Positions 1 through 10,712 of a DNA stretch of 64,000 nt are shown piece by piece. The DNA comes from Fagopyrum homotropicum. Taxonomy: Eukaryota > Streptophyta > Magnoliopsida > Caryophyllales > Polygonaceae. Each line of letters starts with the position of its first letter. Within the stretch, counting starts at the first letter, position 1. The position numbers and the translations under genes are program-made. Under the pieces are notes generated by a model. The model saw only the letters and a list, made by a program, of their open reading frames with translations, was not told where the DNA came from and searched no databases. The stretch is taken from the NCBI GenBank assembly GCA_033239125.1, contig BSWB01000005.1:99571994-99635993 (forward strand), in the 5' to 3' direction.

Positions 1-212
1 TTACCTCCCATTAATGAGTTTATTATATATAACAATGTTGTTAGGCAAAAATATTACAAGAAAATAAAATTGCGTAACACATTTCAATTGAAATATGTTT
101 ATTAAAGTTCGACCCTCATTCGTTGTATCCACACGATTCTAAAATAATACCGATTACTTTTTGGACGACTTCTTGAATTTTTCTTGAGTATTTGGGTTGC
201 ACCCGACGGGTT
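1..212. other. AT-rich intergenic DNA, nothing recognised
   Basis: No protein family, RNA gene or transposon end is recognisable here. The open frames crossing it are short and show no conserved motif. Confidence 0.6.
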
Positions 213-996
213 GCCTTCGTACCTTCCCTTAGAAGGATCAAGCCTTACGTAGTTCATATATCTATTTATGCGGACTTTAACAGTCATGTGTCACATGTCA
301 GATCCAAACTCAACCTTTAAGACGATTATCTATAATTCGCACCACCTATCACTTGTATTTCTCTACTTTTTTTACGCATCACCGGAATCACTCGGACCCA
401 CCTTCTATGAAGGGTTTTCCAAATTATCCGACTATCATGTGCGCATGAGAAATTCAATAGTTGAGTATCTCTTTCTTTTTCTTCTCTTCGTTTGGGGGTA
501 TCACTGAACTCGACGAGTTTCCTACGTATCCGTTTCAACAAAATCAAGTCAGACGTAGTTCTCAACTTTAAAAAATCTTGGAGTTTTGGGTCTGACCAAA
601 CTCAATGAGCGTCTTGCTTTATACCGAGCTTCCTACGTATCCGTTTGAGACGGAATCAAGTCACCGTAGTTCATCAACTGGCACGGCTTTATTTTTTTTA
701 CTCGAACCTTGTGATTGAACTGAATGATCATAAAAATTGAGTTTCTTACGTACTCCTTGGTGAAGATTAAATCACACGTAGTTCTTCGCTCGTTTGTGAC
801 ACTTTTGGCTTTGGCGATTGAACTTGGTTGATATTTGGGTCCAGTCTCCTACGTACCCCTCTTTGTGGGGATCAAACCGCGCGTAGTTTGCATCCTTTAC
901 AATCGAATTTTGACGTATTTGAAACTTGTGATTGAATCCGATTATTTATTAAATATTCCTACGTACTCCTTGGTGAAGATCAAATTACACGTAGTT
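213..996. repeat. Degenerate tandem array of six hairpin modules (CTACGT...ACGTAG)
   Basis: Six modules of about 40 bp lie at 213-255, 521-561, 632-672, 744-784, 847-890 and 958-996. The last five recur every 104-112 bp. Each has outer arms close to CTACGT and ACGTAG and usually ends CGTAGTTC. An inner arm pair differs between copies but stays complementary: CCTTC/GAAGG, CCGT/ACGG, CCCC/GGGG and a weaker CTT/AAG. The words GATCAA or AATCAA and CGTAGTT are conserved while the linkers have drifted, although two linkers share CTTGTGATTGAA. Paired changes in the arms suggest selection or copying of a folded form. I do not recognise the family, and no ORF explains it. Confidence 0.75.
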
Positions 997-3900
997 CTGC
1001 CTCACTGTTCTTTTCAATGTTTTTTTTATTTTGAACGTACTATTTAGCTTAACCTCCCTTCAATTACGATCGAGATAACATTAGAAGTCCTCACTTGTCT
1101 TTATTTTTCTTGTCTCGGTTTATATGTACTTGTTGTACTTAGAAATATTCTCTTTACATATATACTAGATGTACAAGACATCAAAGTATGAGGTAGGTTA
1201 GTGCAAAGTGCACGTAGCTACGATTAATTAATAAATTGGCCAACAAAAAGACTAAACCTTTTCAAGTAAAACACATGTGCACACCTTGCCATGCAACATG
1301 CATGCAATGTTTCCATGTATATTTCAGAAATAGTGGCATATAAGGCATCTCTCACTACACATGCTACACATTTACGTACTTAAACATAACCATGTCATGC
1401 ATGAGATGTTTGACATGCAAATCCTTGGTCGTAAAGGAAATTTCTCATCAAAGTTTTCAGTCGATCATAACTATGAACTTGGCCAAGGAAATCAACTTTA
1501 ACTTTATATCCCAATAGCTTCACATATTACTCCGCTTGAATCCTCCTATTATGGTCTCGATCGAACCTTAATGTTATGGAGTTACTAAACAAGGTTATTG
1601 TATCAATTTTAATTATCGTGCTTTCTGGCAGAAATGTTGCCGATTCCTTTTGCGCTTGATGCATATAAGTTGGAAGTCTTGATAATTGACACATGAACTT
1701 ATTCCGACCTTTCATTGGATTTATCTTCTGTCGTCAGAGTGAAATTCAACATGTTCATCACGATACCATCTCCCATAACCCTCACGCTTCCAACCAACAG
1801 TAGTAAACTTAAGCTCCCTCTCTCGACGTTTTCTGAATGTCCAATCGGTCCTTTGAGCCTACATGTTCAACTTTAGGGTCAGACAACTATTTAATTAGAT
1901 TTTTGCAATTTGAACTCCTGGTGCACTATAAAGATCACATTTCGATTTTGCATCAGAGTTCACATTCTCAGAACTCTTTGGGATATATTTGGAACACATT
2001 AAATCGAAGCAACCCGAGTATGCTCAATCAAGGGGCCTAATTCGAGCCGGCCTTGGGGTGAGTTTGCCATTGGAGAGGCGCTTGAAGGAGGAGGAATCAA
2101 TACCGTCAATGAGGAGATCGTCGACTTTTTCTTCCTTTGTTTTGCTTCCCACGCCCAACTATCTCTTCTGAACACGCTCAACACTTCTTTTACACTCTTC
2201 CCCTAATTTTCTTCTTCACAAGTTGTGAGGCTTGTTACCGCAGTGATGAACAAGGGCTACTTCATTGGTATACATTTTTAGCCTTTTTGATCGAACTACA
2301 ACTTTTGGCATTTGTACTTGACGATCAAAGTGTTGTCCATCCTTCTTGTGGTTGATTTTTTAACTACAAGAAAACAAATACGTATAAAAAAAAAGATTTA
2401 GCGAAGAAGAGGGTTTATACCATACGAGAGTTATCATGTTGGTGATGACCAGATGGTTAAAGATCAGCTTCCCTTCGACTTATGTACATTGCTTTTGATA
2501 TATATTTGGAGCTTTTGAAATCGAAGTCCTCCAGGTCCTTTTTTGTTGAATATGGCCTTGTCAGCTACTCTTCTATATATTTTTTTGTTGACTTGGGAAG
2601 AGCCTTGAAGCCTCCATTGCAAAATTTGATGTTGTAGTGCTTGAACCGTCCTCATTCGAATCAACTACGATATTGGGTGTATGCATCCCTTTATGTCCTC
2701 CATTTGCCTCTGCAATATCTTCTAATTACGCTGCTTGAATTGTTTTGAGCATTTTTTTGGATTTTGCATGAACTCCTTGCCTGTATGCACACACATGTAT
2801 GCTCTCTTGTTTTTTTTTCTTCTTTACAAACTTACAAAAGTAAGCCATTTTGAGGGAGGGATGTATTAGACTCCGTCTTTCGATCGAATTTTTTAATTTG
2901 CTATTCGGTTGATCGCCCTTTTCTTCTTCTTTTCTAAATGGAATCGAACTATGCTTGTTGTTGCTTCACTCTTGCATACTCGGAATTCATTCGATCCGTA
3001 AACTAAAGTAAACATAACACAACCTCTATTTGTGAATCTGAGCTTTGTTGATCTTCCAAGTATAAGCCACAGGCATATATATATACTTGACGATGGCTTG
3101 AGTTTGAACACATAATAGAAGAATATCGCAAGGGTTTTACTCGACTCGATCTCTTCCCTTTTCCGGAGCTTGTGAAACTGGAGATTACCAAGACTTGACC
3201 TCTCTCAACTCGACTTCTTTCACCGTACATTATGGTGAATTTGTTGGTCTTGCTTGTGCTCGACACTATCTTCTAGTGGTGTAGTGATGAAAGATATATG
3301 TTCTTCGATCCAACTACAACTACGGGTCTTCATTTCCTGCTCAATGGAATACAAAAATAATGCATGTTTAACAAGATGTAGAGAATATACCGGATATAGA
3401 CATGGATAGTCTCGATGTTGAACAAGTGAGCCTCCTTCCTTTCAAGGTTTTATCATTCGATTGAACCTCGTATCTTGCTTCATGCTTTTATGTTCTTCGA
3501 GGTTTTGACAAATGAAGGCTAAATACCAACCTTCTAAACTTTTCTTTCACCGCTATCCTTCTTGTTTTGTACCCATCGTATTTGCTACTGTGTTTTTGTT
3601 TCTTCGGTTTATGAGCTTATGGAAACTCAAGACCCCCCTTTTTAATCGCTTTCATATGTATTTATAGTACATGAGAACTTCAAAAATTTTCAACCTTTGC
3701 CGATTTACCATAAAAGCACTTTATTATTTCATACAAATGCTTGCAACTGTCAAAAATACATAGTCAAGCAATTGTGACCTTTTAATTACAACATTTAGTA
3801 GTCCTTAACTTAGTCCTTTATTTCCTCCTTGCGCAACAAGTAACTTGGACCAACTTTACGAGTTTGCTGTTGAATGTCCTCAAAGTAAATGCCCATAAAT

Positions 3901-4237
3901 TTCATGATTGTTTCACTTTTTATTTTGACAATCTCCCTTTTCTTTTTTTTTTGGTTGAAAATCAAAACAAAATCCTATAAATGAGCCCAACCACTAATAG
4001 TTTTAAATCTATACAAAGGGCGCAATTAGTTATAGAAGACTACCTTAATTATATACCCATTTAAATAGGTCACGACATGCTCACGGTTAGAACCGATTAC
4101 TTGTCATACATGAAATATTTTGACTCTAATTTGGATAAAAGATCATCAAAGTACAATATTTATAATTTTAAGTCTTAGGTTTGAATCATGGTAAGACTTA
4201 AAAAATCATTATCATGTGATAAAATTTTACCCCTCAA
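997..4237. other. Intergenic DNA without a recognisable gene
   Basis: AT-rich, with many stops in all frames and several poly-T tracts. On the minus strand 1710-1860 reads as a short uninterrupted piece with a charged composition (contains WKREGYGRWYRDEHVEF), and 2010-2180 reads as another. They could be parts of a decayed gene but match no family I can name. On the plus strand around 1610-1650 the residues GRNVAD recall the end of a retroelement RNase H, too short to call. Confidence 0.5.
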
Positions 4238-4240
4238 CAA

Positions 4241-4810
4241 GTGTTTGACGTCTATCTACTGGGACGACCTTATGAGGCACTGCATGGACATAGGTGTCAT
4301 ACATCTTTATGTTGGGATGAGCCTAGCAGTATCAGAGGGATAGCGCCAGAGCAGATTCAGGATGATATGGCTCGAGTAGCGCTGACTAGAGAGAGAATGT
4401 TGGCTGCACAAGGTCGCCAGAAGTTGTATGTAGACAGAAGGCGTCAACCTCTAAAGTTCAAAGTGAGAGCTCATGTCTGGCTGAAAGTATCTCTGATGTA
4501 AGACGTTAGAACGTGTTGACATAGAGGGTGTTTACCCTGTGTTGCTTGTGTCTCAACTGAGGGAGTATATACCAGATCCGAGATACCTTGTGAGTTATGG
4601 TAATTTGGTGGTTGAGCCGAACCCCACCTTTGTTGAGCATTCGATTACATTCGTAGAATGAGATATGAAGCGCTTGCATTCGAAAGACATTCCCATATTG
4701 AGGGTATAGTGGTCGAGATGAGGACCTGAGGAGGCCACGTGAGAGACTGAGGATAGTATCTTGGGGAACTATCCATAGTTTATGTCGAAATAGATCCATC
4801 TGGGGAAGCA
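4241..4810 (+). pseudogene. Integrase C-terminus and degenerate chromodomain of element E
   Basis: 4241-4501 is open and reads PYEALHGHRCHTSLCWDE, then a stretch with AAQGRQKLYVDRRRQPL and VWLKVS, the usual tail of plant Ty3/gypsy integrases. Beyond the stop, another frame continues with GVYPVLLVSQLREYIPDP. The normal GPY/F segment between them is missing, so a deletion has removed it. Around 4610-4810 a chromodomain-like segment is readable (KRLHSKDIPILRV, later DSILGNYP) but carries several in-frame stops, mostly where Trp or Arg would be expected. This is a dead remnant; in intact relatives the chromodomain helps steer integration to heterochromatin. Confidence 0.8.
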
Positions 4811-4945
4811 CGAGTAGATCTTAGTGATATCTTGATGAATGTTGTGCTTATGTGCTTATATGCCTGATGTGTTTATTCCATGCTAGCTATGATGTGATTT
4901 ATGATCTTAGTGGACCTTGATGTGCTAGCGTGATGTATGTCATAG

Positions 4946-5312
4946 CTGGAGATGATTACTTCCTCCACGCTATTTGAGTATGATTTATATTTATGGATGG
5001 AGATAGTTCTTTCCTCCATGCTATTTGAATGTGATTATGATATAGCTGGAGATGGTTCTTTCCTCCATGCTACTTGATGGACATAGTTTCGGTGGAGATG
5101 TTATTCTTCCATGCGATGTTTATGAGTATGTTTTGGCTAGAGATGTACTCCTTCTATGCCTTGTGATGTGGTATGGCGCGAGATGTGATTCCTCTACGCC
5201 TTTGGGTAGCGTTATGGTCCTGTTCTCTGGAGATGATGATTCCTCCATGTACATGATTGAGTTTTTAGATTTATATAGGATATGATCTTTTACATGGAGA
5301 TGTGATACCTCC
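4946..5312 (+). repeat. Eight short hairpin repeats in the 3' untranslated region of E
   Basis: Eight copies of a 20-25-bp module, GGAGATG-N(5-8)-TTCCTCCATGC, begin at 4946, 4997, 5046, 5091, 5137, 5177, 5226 and 5293, mostly 40-51 bp apart. The arms TGGAG and CTCCA pair in most copies. The copy at 5137 has TAGA/TCTA instead of TGGA/TCCA, and the copy at 5177 pairs GCG and GAG with CTC and CGC, so the arms vary while still pairing. The array lies between the chromodomain and the polypurine tract. Confidence 0.75.
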
Positions 5313-5396
5313 GATAGAGAGAGTAAGAGTTATACCTCGGCTTATGGGTCCGAGAGGATTTGGGATTTTGCAAGTTTTAGGACGAAACTTATTTTT

Positions 5397-5407
5397 AGGG
5401 GGTGAGA
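5397..5407 (+). other. Polypurine tract of element E
   Basis: AGGGGGTGAGA sits directly before the LTR start TGTAAGAGCC, the place where plus-strand DNA synthesis is primed in LTR retrotransposons. It follows GGACGAAACTT, typical text upstream of Tekay-like 3' LTRs. Confidence 0.7.
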
Positions 5408-6142
5408 TGTAAGAGCCTAGTTGTGGAGTTGCTGAGTGTGTGAGCTGAGGGCTAGGATCTGGCCTAAACCGCCCCTACGTGACCCAGAGGCCGCCCCTGT
5501 GGTTTGCCTTGGCCGCACCTGCGCCTCACAAGGTCCGCCCCTGCGGCTATGTGCGGCTACAACCGCCTTTGTTGACCCTTTGACCCGTGCTTTACCCTTT
5601 ACCTCTCTTTATAACCTTCTTCTCTTCATTCTGATGAGGGTTTCTCATCTACATCTTCATCTCTCTCTCCCTACGTACATCTTCTTCTATCTTCTTCTCT
5701 TGGATCTCTTCTTGATCATCCTTGAGGTTTTGTTGAGTTGTGGATGGTTTTGCTTGCTGATTAGTGGTGGTTAATGTTGTTGTGCCTTGTTAAGCCAACT
5801 TGGAGGTCTTCGTGAGAGTTCTACAGTTGCATAAGTTCAGCTTGGTGAGATCTCTCTCCTTCTTCCGTTTCTTTCTTATTTTCTTCTTTCCTATGCTCTT
5901 TCCTTTCTCTTTAGCTTAGGATCCACAAGATTGATCTTGTGGCATCCTTGATTAGCTTCCTTTAATGTATATATGTATGTTTATGAATGGGTATGGTTGT
6001 TGGATGAAGAAGGAGTGAAGAGATTGATTGAAGAAGCAAGGAGGAGTTGAAGGTGTGTCTTCTGCACGATCAGCCGCCCCTGCGCCAACTACACCCGCCC
6101 CTTGCGCTGTCTAACCGCCGCCCCTGTGGCCACCTGCACCAG
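5408..6142 (+). repeat. E 3' LTR, first part (interrupted by A)
   Basis: Begins TGTAAGAGCC after the polypurine tract and runs to the ACCAG copy at 6138-6142, where element A is inserted. It repeats GC-rich words close to CCGCCCCTGCGG at 5469-5560 and 6070-6135. A CT-rich stretch follows a TATA-like site. Confidence 0.8.
5608..5614 (+). promoter_or_regulatory. TATA-like box in E LTR
   Basis: TTTATAA about 200 bp into the LTR, after a pyrimidine-rich run. Position within the LTR is the main support. Confidence 0.4.
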
Positions 6143-7301
6143 TGTTCGCCACTTAGCGTGCGTGCAAATAAGCTTTAATTATAAAACTAGAAATCAAGCA
6201 AGCGAACCCGCAGTGTACGGATCAATATAGTTGAGCAAGAATTCTAGAGTATCGAACACAGGGATTTGGGGGGAACAAATTCAATTATAGGTTATCAAGC
6301 AAATAAATGTAAGAAGCTTTTCAAGTATTGGGAAAACAACAATCCTAAAGATCCAGATATCCAGCTGTGGCAATCGATTCAAGATATACTAATGATGTAA
6401 GGACAGAGTTGAGGTATGCAAAGGTATGGTAATGTAAGGTAATCGTACGGTGAAGTTCCAAAAACCTTATATGACTCACCTAAAAGACACTCTCTATAAA
6501 GGTTGTTGAGGCTTCAGTATAGAAAGGTTCTAAAGGCAAGAATTAACGTCAAATACCCAAACTTGTAATCCAAGGATCAAGACTAACTAAATCGATTAAG
6601 GTTGTGACACTCACAATCGAGGTAGAGGTTGTTGAGGCTTCACTACCACCTAGAAAAGGCAAGCCAAGACTAAGTTAAAGCAAATCCTTAACTTTGGATT
6701 AAAGTAAAAGCAAGTTCGTAACTTAACACAAAATTACGGCTAGTTCTTGAGTTCCATGGCCGTGGAAGCTCAAGAACAGACCGTGGATTAGGGTTGTCGT
6801 CGATTCTCTCTAACTCTCAGGGTCCAATCTGTTTACGATCGATCTATCATCATCTAAGCTACAAATATCAACCCTTCACCTTAGAATTGTTAAGGGTTTT
6901 TAGCCAACAATAGTCATATTGATATCAAATTCAAGGTTTAAGAGATTGAAAGATGAAAACTTCCGAAAACCTTCAATAACTTTCAAACTAATCTCAAATC
7001 CACAAGTCAAGAACAATATTGTCAATAGATTCGGAATAACACAAACAATCACAATATTAGATAAGAAGGAAGAACGGGATGTCAATCCGTCTTCTAAATC
7101 AAACCTAAGCAAGAAGCGAAATCTTCTTGCGAACAATCTTCCGAATCTTCGATCTTCCGTCAATCCGGAAATCCCAATGGCAAAGCGCAAAAATCTCTCC
7201 AACACAATCTCCGCCAAATGCGAAATTAGGGCAATTCCAAGCGCAAGCGTAAGATGCGTCTATGCGTAAGCGAAGGTGACGGAATCTCTCTTCGTCCGTC
7301 C

Positions 7302-7308
7302 TTTTATA
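7302..7308 (-). promoter_or_regulatory. TATA box, A 3' LTR
   Basis: Minus-strand TATAAAA, within ACTATAAAAGGACGG, conserved in all four LTRs of A and B. Confidence 0.65.
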
Positions 7309-7384
7309 GTGTAAGATAAAATATTGGCCCGGCCCAATTGCGTAGGAGATCGTGGCTTAAAGTGTGGCGAAAAAGATCGCCAAG

Positions 7385-7565
7385 ATCACGGTTGTGGAAG
7401 GGTTCCACGGCCGTAATTTAGAGCGTGGAAATCAACACGGTTTGACACAACTCCTCCACGGCCGTAGAAGTTGCTGGAATGAACCACCCTTCTCTAGCCA
7501 TGGTTCCACGGCCGTGGACTTGAAGGTGGAATGTAGTACGGCCGTATTTTAGAGCGTGGTTTAGG
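7385..7565 (-). repeat. CCACGGCCGTGG palindrome cluster upstream of TATA in A 3' LTR
   Basis: Full or near copies at about 7391, 7408, 7457, 7504 and 7537, alternating with half-sites such as AACACGG and GCGTGG. On the minus strand the cluster lies just upstream of the TATA box, in the proximal U3 region. Confidence 0.8.
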
Positions 7566-7855
7566 GCAAGAACGTGGTTCTTCCCTAGCCTCGTGCATCC
7601 TTCAAGATGGCACTCCCTTAGCTCCTAGGAATGTCCTCAATCCATGGACATGTTCCATCAAACTCCATCCTTTCTCAATTCCGTTCGGAAATAACTCTCA
7701 ATTACCTATAATCAACATAAAGCTTGTGTAGATCTCTATATCGACATTATAGACAAACTAGCTCACAAATGCATCAATGCTCAATCAATGACTATCAACA
7801 TGAATGAAATACACTTAGAAAACGTGCCTAAAATATCACAATATTTCATGCTACA

Positions 7856-7872
7856 AATAACCCCATACTTGC
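7856..7872 (-). other. Polypurine-type tract of element A
   Basis: Minus strand reads GCAAGTATGGGGTTATT directly before the 3' LTR. The same AAGTATGGGG word precedes the 3' LTR of B. Confidence 0.55.
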
Positions 7873-9241
7873 CACTTGCTTGTCCCTAAGCAAGGCCTTT
7901 CAAAAGCTTTAAAACACAAGTTAGGATGAAATATGTGTACCTTCTCAAAGCAAAACTTCTTTTTGATGAATGTGCCTTCTAGTCAATAGATCATTCTCGA
8001 ACCTTGCTTCAATCGTTTATAAGACTTTCATACACTTAATCAAAGAGTAAAGAGCAAAGAAAACTCATGAATCAATCAAACTTCCATACAAACATCATAA
8101 CCTTCAAACATTATCAAAATCAATCATAAGAAACTTCAATTTAGATCACCAAGTCATATAACATTCTTTTGATCTTAAGGACTTTCAAAGAAAAGGTCTA
8201 GAATGTGGAAAGGGAAGGAAAACTTTAAGGAATGTGGTGCATGAATCCGGGAAAGTGGATAACTACTCTTTTCTTCTTCTCTTGCGGTTTCCGCAACACC
8301 TTCAACTTAGAGCTTCGCTCTCTTCTTTTCATTTTTCGACTTTACTTTTGGAGTTATGGATAGAGGTGCACAAAAACCGAAGCCTAGGAGATTGGCGTTT
8401 CTCAATTTTTATGAGATGCCTCAAACCCTTAGCGCACATACCATAATCCGCTAGGAATATCGCTCAATCCGACTTTGGCAAGACACAAACACCCGGCTAT
8501 GTGAATGGTGCCGAGTTACTCATCGTCATGATTGACTTCCCCAAACCTATAATTTATTTCTATTCCTTTGAATGCAAAATTTTGCTTTCATGGCCCTCCC
8601 ACATCATACATGCCTTTTTCATTCAACTCCTCCAAATTCCCGGATAGGTAAGGGAGGTCAATATTTCAATGAGGGGCTAAATGATCAAAGAAAGAAGAAA
8701 GAAAAATCGAATTGCCTTAATCATCTCAACAAGAAGAATAAGAACTTATAGTGTGATTTCAACTTCAATTCCTCAACATGATTTAAGTAACATTCATCAC
8801 ATTATGAAACTTGCAAAAGAGGTATAATCAACTCATTCAATTTCTTTTCAATTCACTATTTGTTTAAGCATGCAATTGTCATCAAACTCAATTCACAAGT
8901 AGCGATTATCATAGAAATCCTCTCTATCTTTAGAAGCACAAAATTTTCAAAATTTTTCAATTTTTATGGGTTTTTCAAACTCTTTTTCATGCAATGCAAT
9001 AATGAAACGTGTGACAATATAATGAACATGCAAGATAGTCTCAAATAGAATCAATCAAAGTGAGTAAGAGTTATTACAAACTTTTAGTCACACCCCACCC
9101 CATACTTGGAACAAACATTGTCCCTAATGTTCAAATAGAAGAAAGAAAAGAAGAAAAGAAAGAAAGAAAAAGAAAGAAAAGAAAAAGAACCTCACAAAAT
9201 GGCGGTGGAGCGGCTAAAACTGTCGGTCATGCAAATCATCA
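7873..9241 (-). other. A 3' untranslated tail
   Basis: About 1.37 kb between the 3' ORF and the polypurine tract, matching 29596-30946 of B base for base over most of its length. The short open frames in it are not conserved between A and B. It contains a second AAGTATGGGGTGGGG tract at about 9092-9112 on the minus strand. Confidence 0.7.
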
Positions 9242-10588
9242 CTACGGTGGAGGCGAAGGCGGGAATGGAGAGAAACTAGTATCGTAGTACCGCCCGAACT
9301 GCTGGCGGTAGACGTCACTCATCATATGGTCGAGGTCGTCCATGCGTCCATCTCTAGCATCGGCTCGAATCTCCAATGCTCCCACTCTATCAGAAAGGCT
9401 AGTAGCCCACTCCGGCATCTGCTCATACCATCCCGGAGCCTGACTGTACCACCCTGGTGCATCTGACGGTGTTGGTGCTGGTGGCGGTGGCTGTTGTGCG
9501 GACCATGGAGGTGGAGCTCCGTACCATGCAGGAGGTGTCTCCATCCAAGTGGGTCTCTCACTCACGCTGGCGCGGCGAGAAGATGAACCTGAAGCTCTGG
9601 CTGGACGTGGAGAACGTCTGGGCACATCAGAAGCAATGTCCGGCTGATCCGGAAACGTGCCAAACTCCTGCTCTGCTCCTCCTCCTCCCTCATACTGATC
9701 TCTCATCTCCTCCTCCTCAACTACGGGCGGTGGTGGGACATATGGAGGAGCTGCAATCCTGTTCGCATGCATAGCTGCGAACGTCGCCTTCCGATTATGG
9801 CGTCCAGCCATAATTGAGTACTCCGGGAGCCACTCAATGCCCCTCCCCGTCCTGCTCTCCCAAGGCATAGCTGCATAAGATGGACCTCTATGGGTAGGGA
9901 AGATAAGACCTCTAGTCATGAAAGCCTGGAGTCCTAGGGGTACGGCGGGAATGCGTGTACATGCAGAAAAATCCACCCCTAACATCCTAGCAAGGTGGGT
10001 GACTATCCCACCATAACCAATGTTTCCCGCCCTCTTGTTCTTTAGCTTGCTCATGGTAGCAGCTAAGAGGGTGGCGCAGTCAGCAGGACGCCCATAGAGC
10101 ATAGAGTACAGAAGAAAGAGCTCATCCGTCTTTATCTTCTGAGGTGTCTCCGTCCTAGGGAAGAGACACTTAGAAAGAACCCGATGAGCAATCTTCAAGG
10201 CTAAGTGATACATCAACTTAGCCTTGGTATCAGCTGGTTGCCAGCGGTCCTCGCTGGCGTAAATCATAGCTACCTCCTCCCAAAAATCTTTGGCGTAAAC
10301 GCCGCTAGGAAAACGACCATTGAAGGTCTCTTGGAACCCAAAGAAGGTCCCGAACTCCCGGATGGAGAAATCATAGTTCCTTTCCATCAGACAGAAAGAA
10401 ACTGTCCTGTCCACATGGCTGTGCTCAAAAGACGTCACAAACTCTCTTGTGATCTCCTCATAAGCGTCCTCTCTGTAATGCTCCAAAGTCCAAGTTTCGT
10501 CACTTTTCTTCAAAATTAACCTTCCCCTTTCCTTTTCCACTGTTCCTACATCCAAAAACACGAACATACCGGAAGGAATCGAAGGCAA
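9242..10588 (-). CDS. A 3' ORF (Athila ORF-like protein), N-terminal deletion fusion
   Basis: 448 codons open to a stop. Residues from about DAYEEITREF onward match the 3' ORF of B and resemble the plant Athila ORF-1 family found downstream of integrase (family assignment from memory). The C-terminal third is Pro/Trp-rich (WYSQAPGWYEQMPEW). I see no signal peptide or convincing membrane helix, so nothing supports an envelope role. The first 40 or so residues come from a leader segment: a deletion of about 920 bp relative to B joins 27443 to 28363 of B at a shared GAGA and removes B's Ser/Pro/Lys-rich N-terminus. It is the only long intact frame in A. Function unknown. Confidence 0.75.
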   Translation of the reverse strand: MPSIPSGMFVFLDVGTVEKERGRLILKKSDETWTLEHYREDAYEEITREFVTSFEHSHVDRTVSFCLMERNYDFSIREFGTFFGFQETFNGRFPSGVYAKDFWEEVAMIYASEDRWQPADTKAKLMYHLALKIAHRVLSKCLFPRTETPQKIKTDELFLLYSMLYGRPADCATLLAATMSKLKNKRAGNIGYGGIVTHLARMLGVDFSACTRIPAVPLGLQAFMTRGLIFPTHRGPSYAAMPWESRTGRGIEWLPEYSIMAGRHNRKATFAAMHANRIAAPPYVPPPPVVEEEEMRDQYEGGGGAEQEFGTFPDQPDIASDVPRRSPRPARASGSSSRRASVSERPTWMETPPAWYGAPPPWSAQQPPPPAPTPSDAPGWYSQAPGWYEQMPEWATSLSDRVGALEIRADARDGRMDDLDHMMSDVYRQQFGRYYDTSFSPFPPSPPP

Positions 10589-10712
10589 AACAAAGCAAAA
10601 ACGTCTATTCTAAGCTAAACTATGAATCGAAAACAAAAACGTAAATGCAATACCTTGGGTTGCCTCCCAAGAAGCGCTTTGTTTAAGGTCCGTAGCTAGA
10701 CCAAGTTCGCAC

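Larger units (their letters stand above)
6143..7855 (-). repeat. A 3' LTR
   Basis: On the plus strand runs from TGTTCGCC to ATGCTACA. The terminal TGTTAGC of the family has lost one T here. It holds copies of the palindrome CCACGGCCGTGG or variants at about 6764-6775 and between 7385 and 7560. Confidence 0.95.

Noticed and set aside
1527..1715. Retroelement RNase H remnant
   Set aside because: Only six residues (GRNVAD) resemble the family; stops follow at once.
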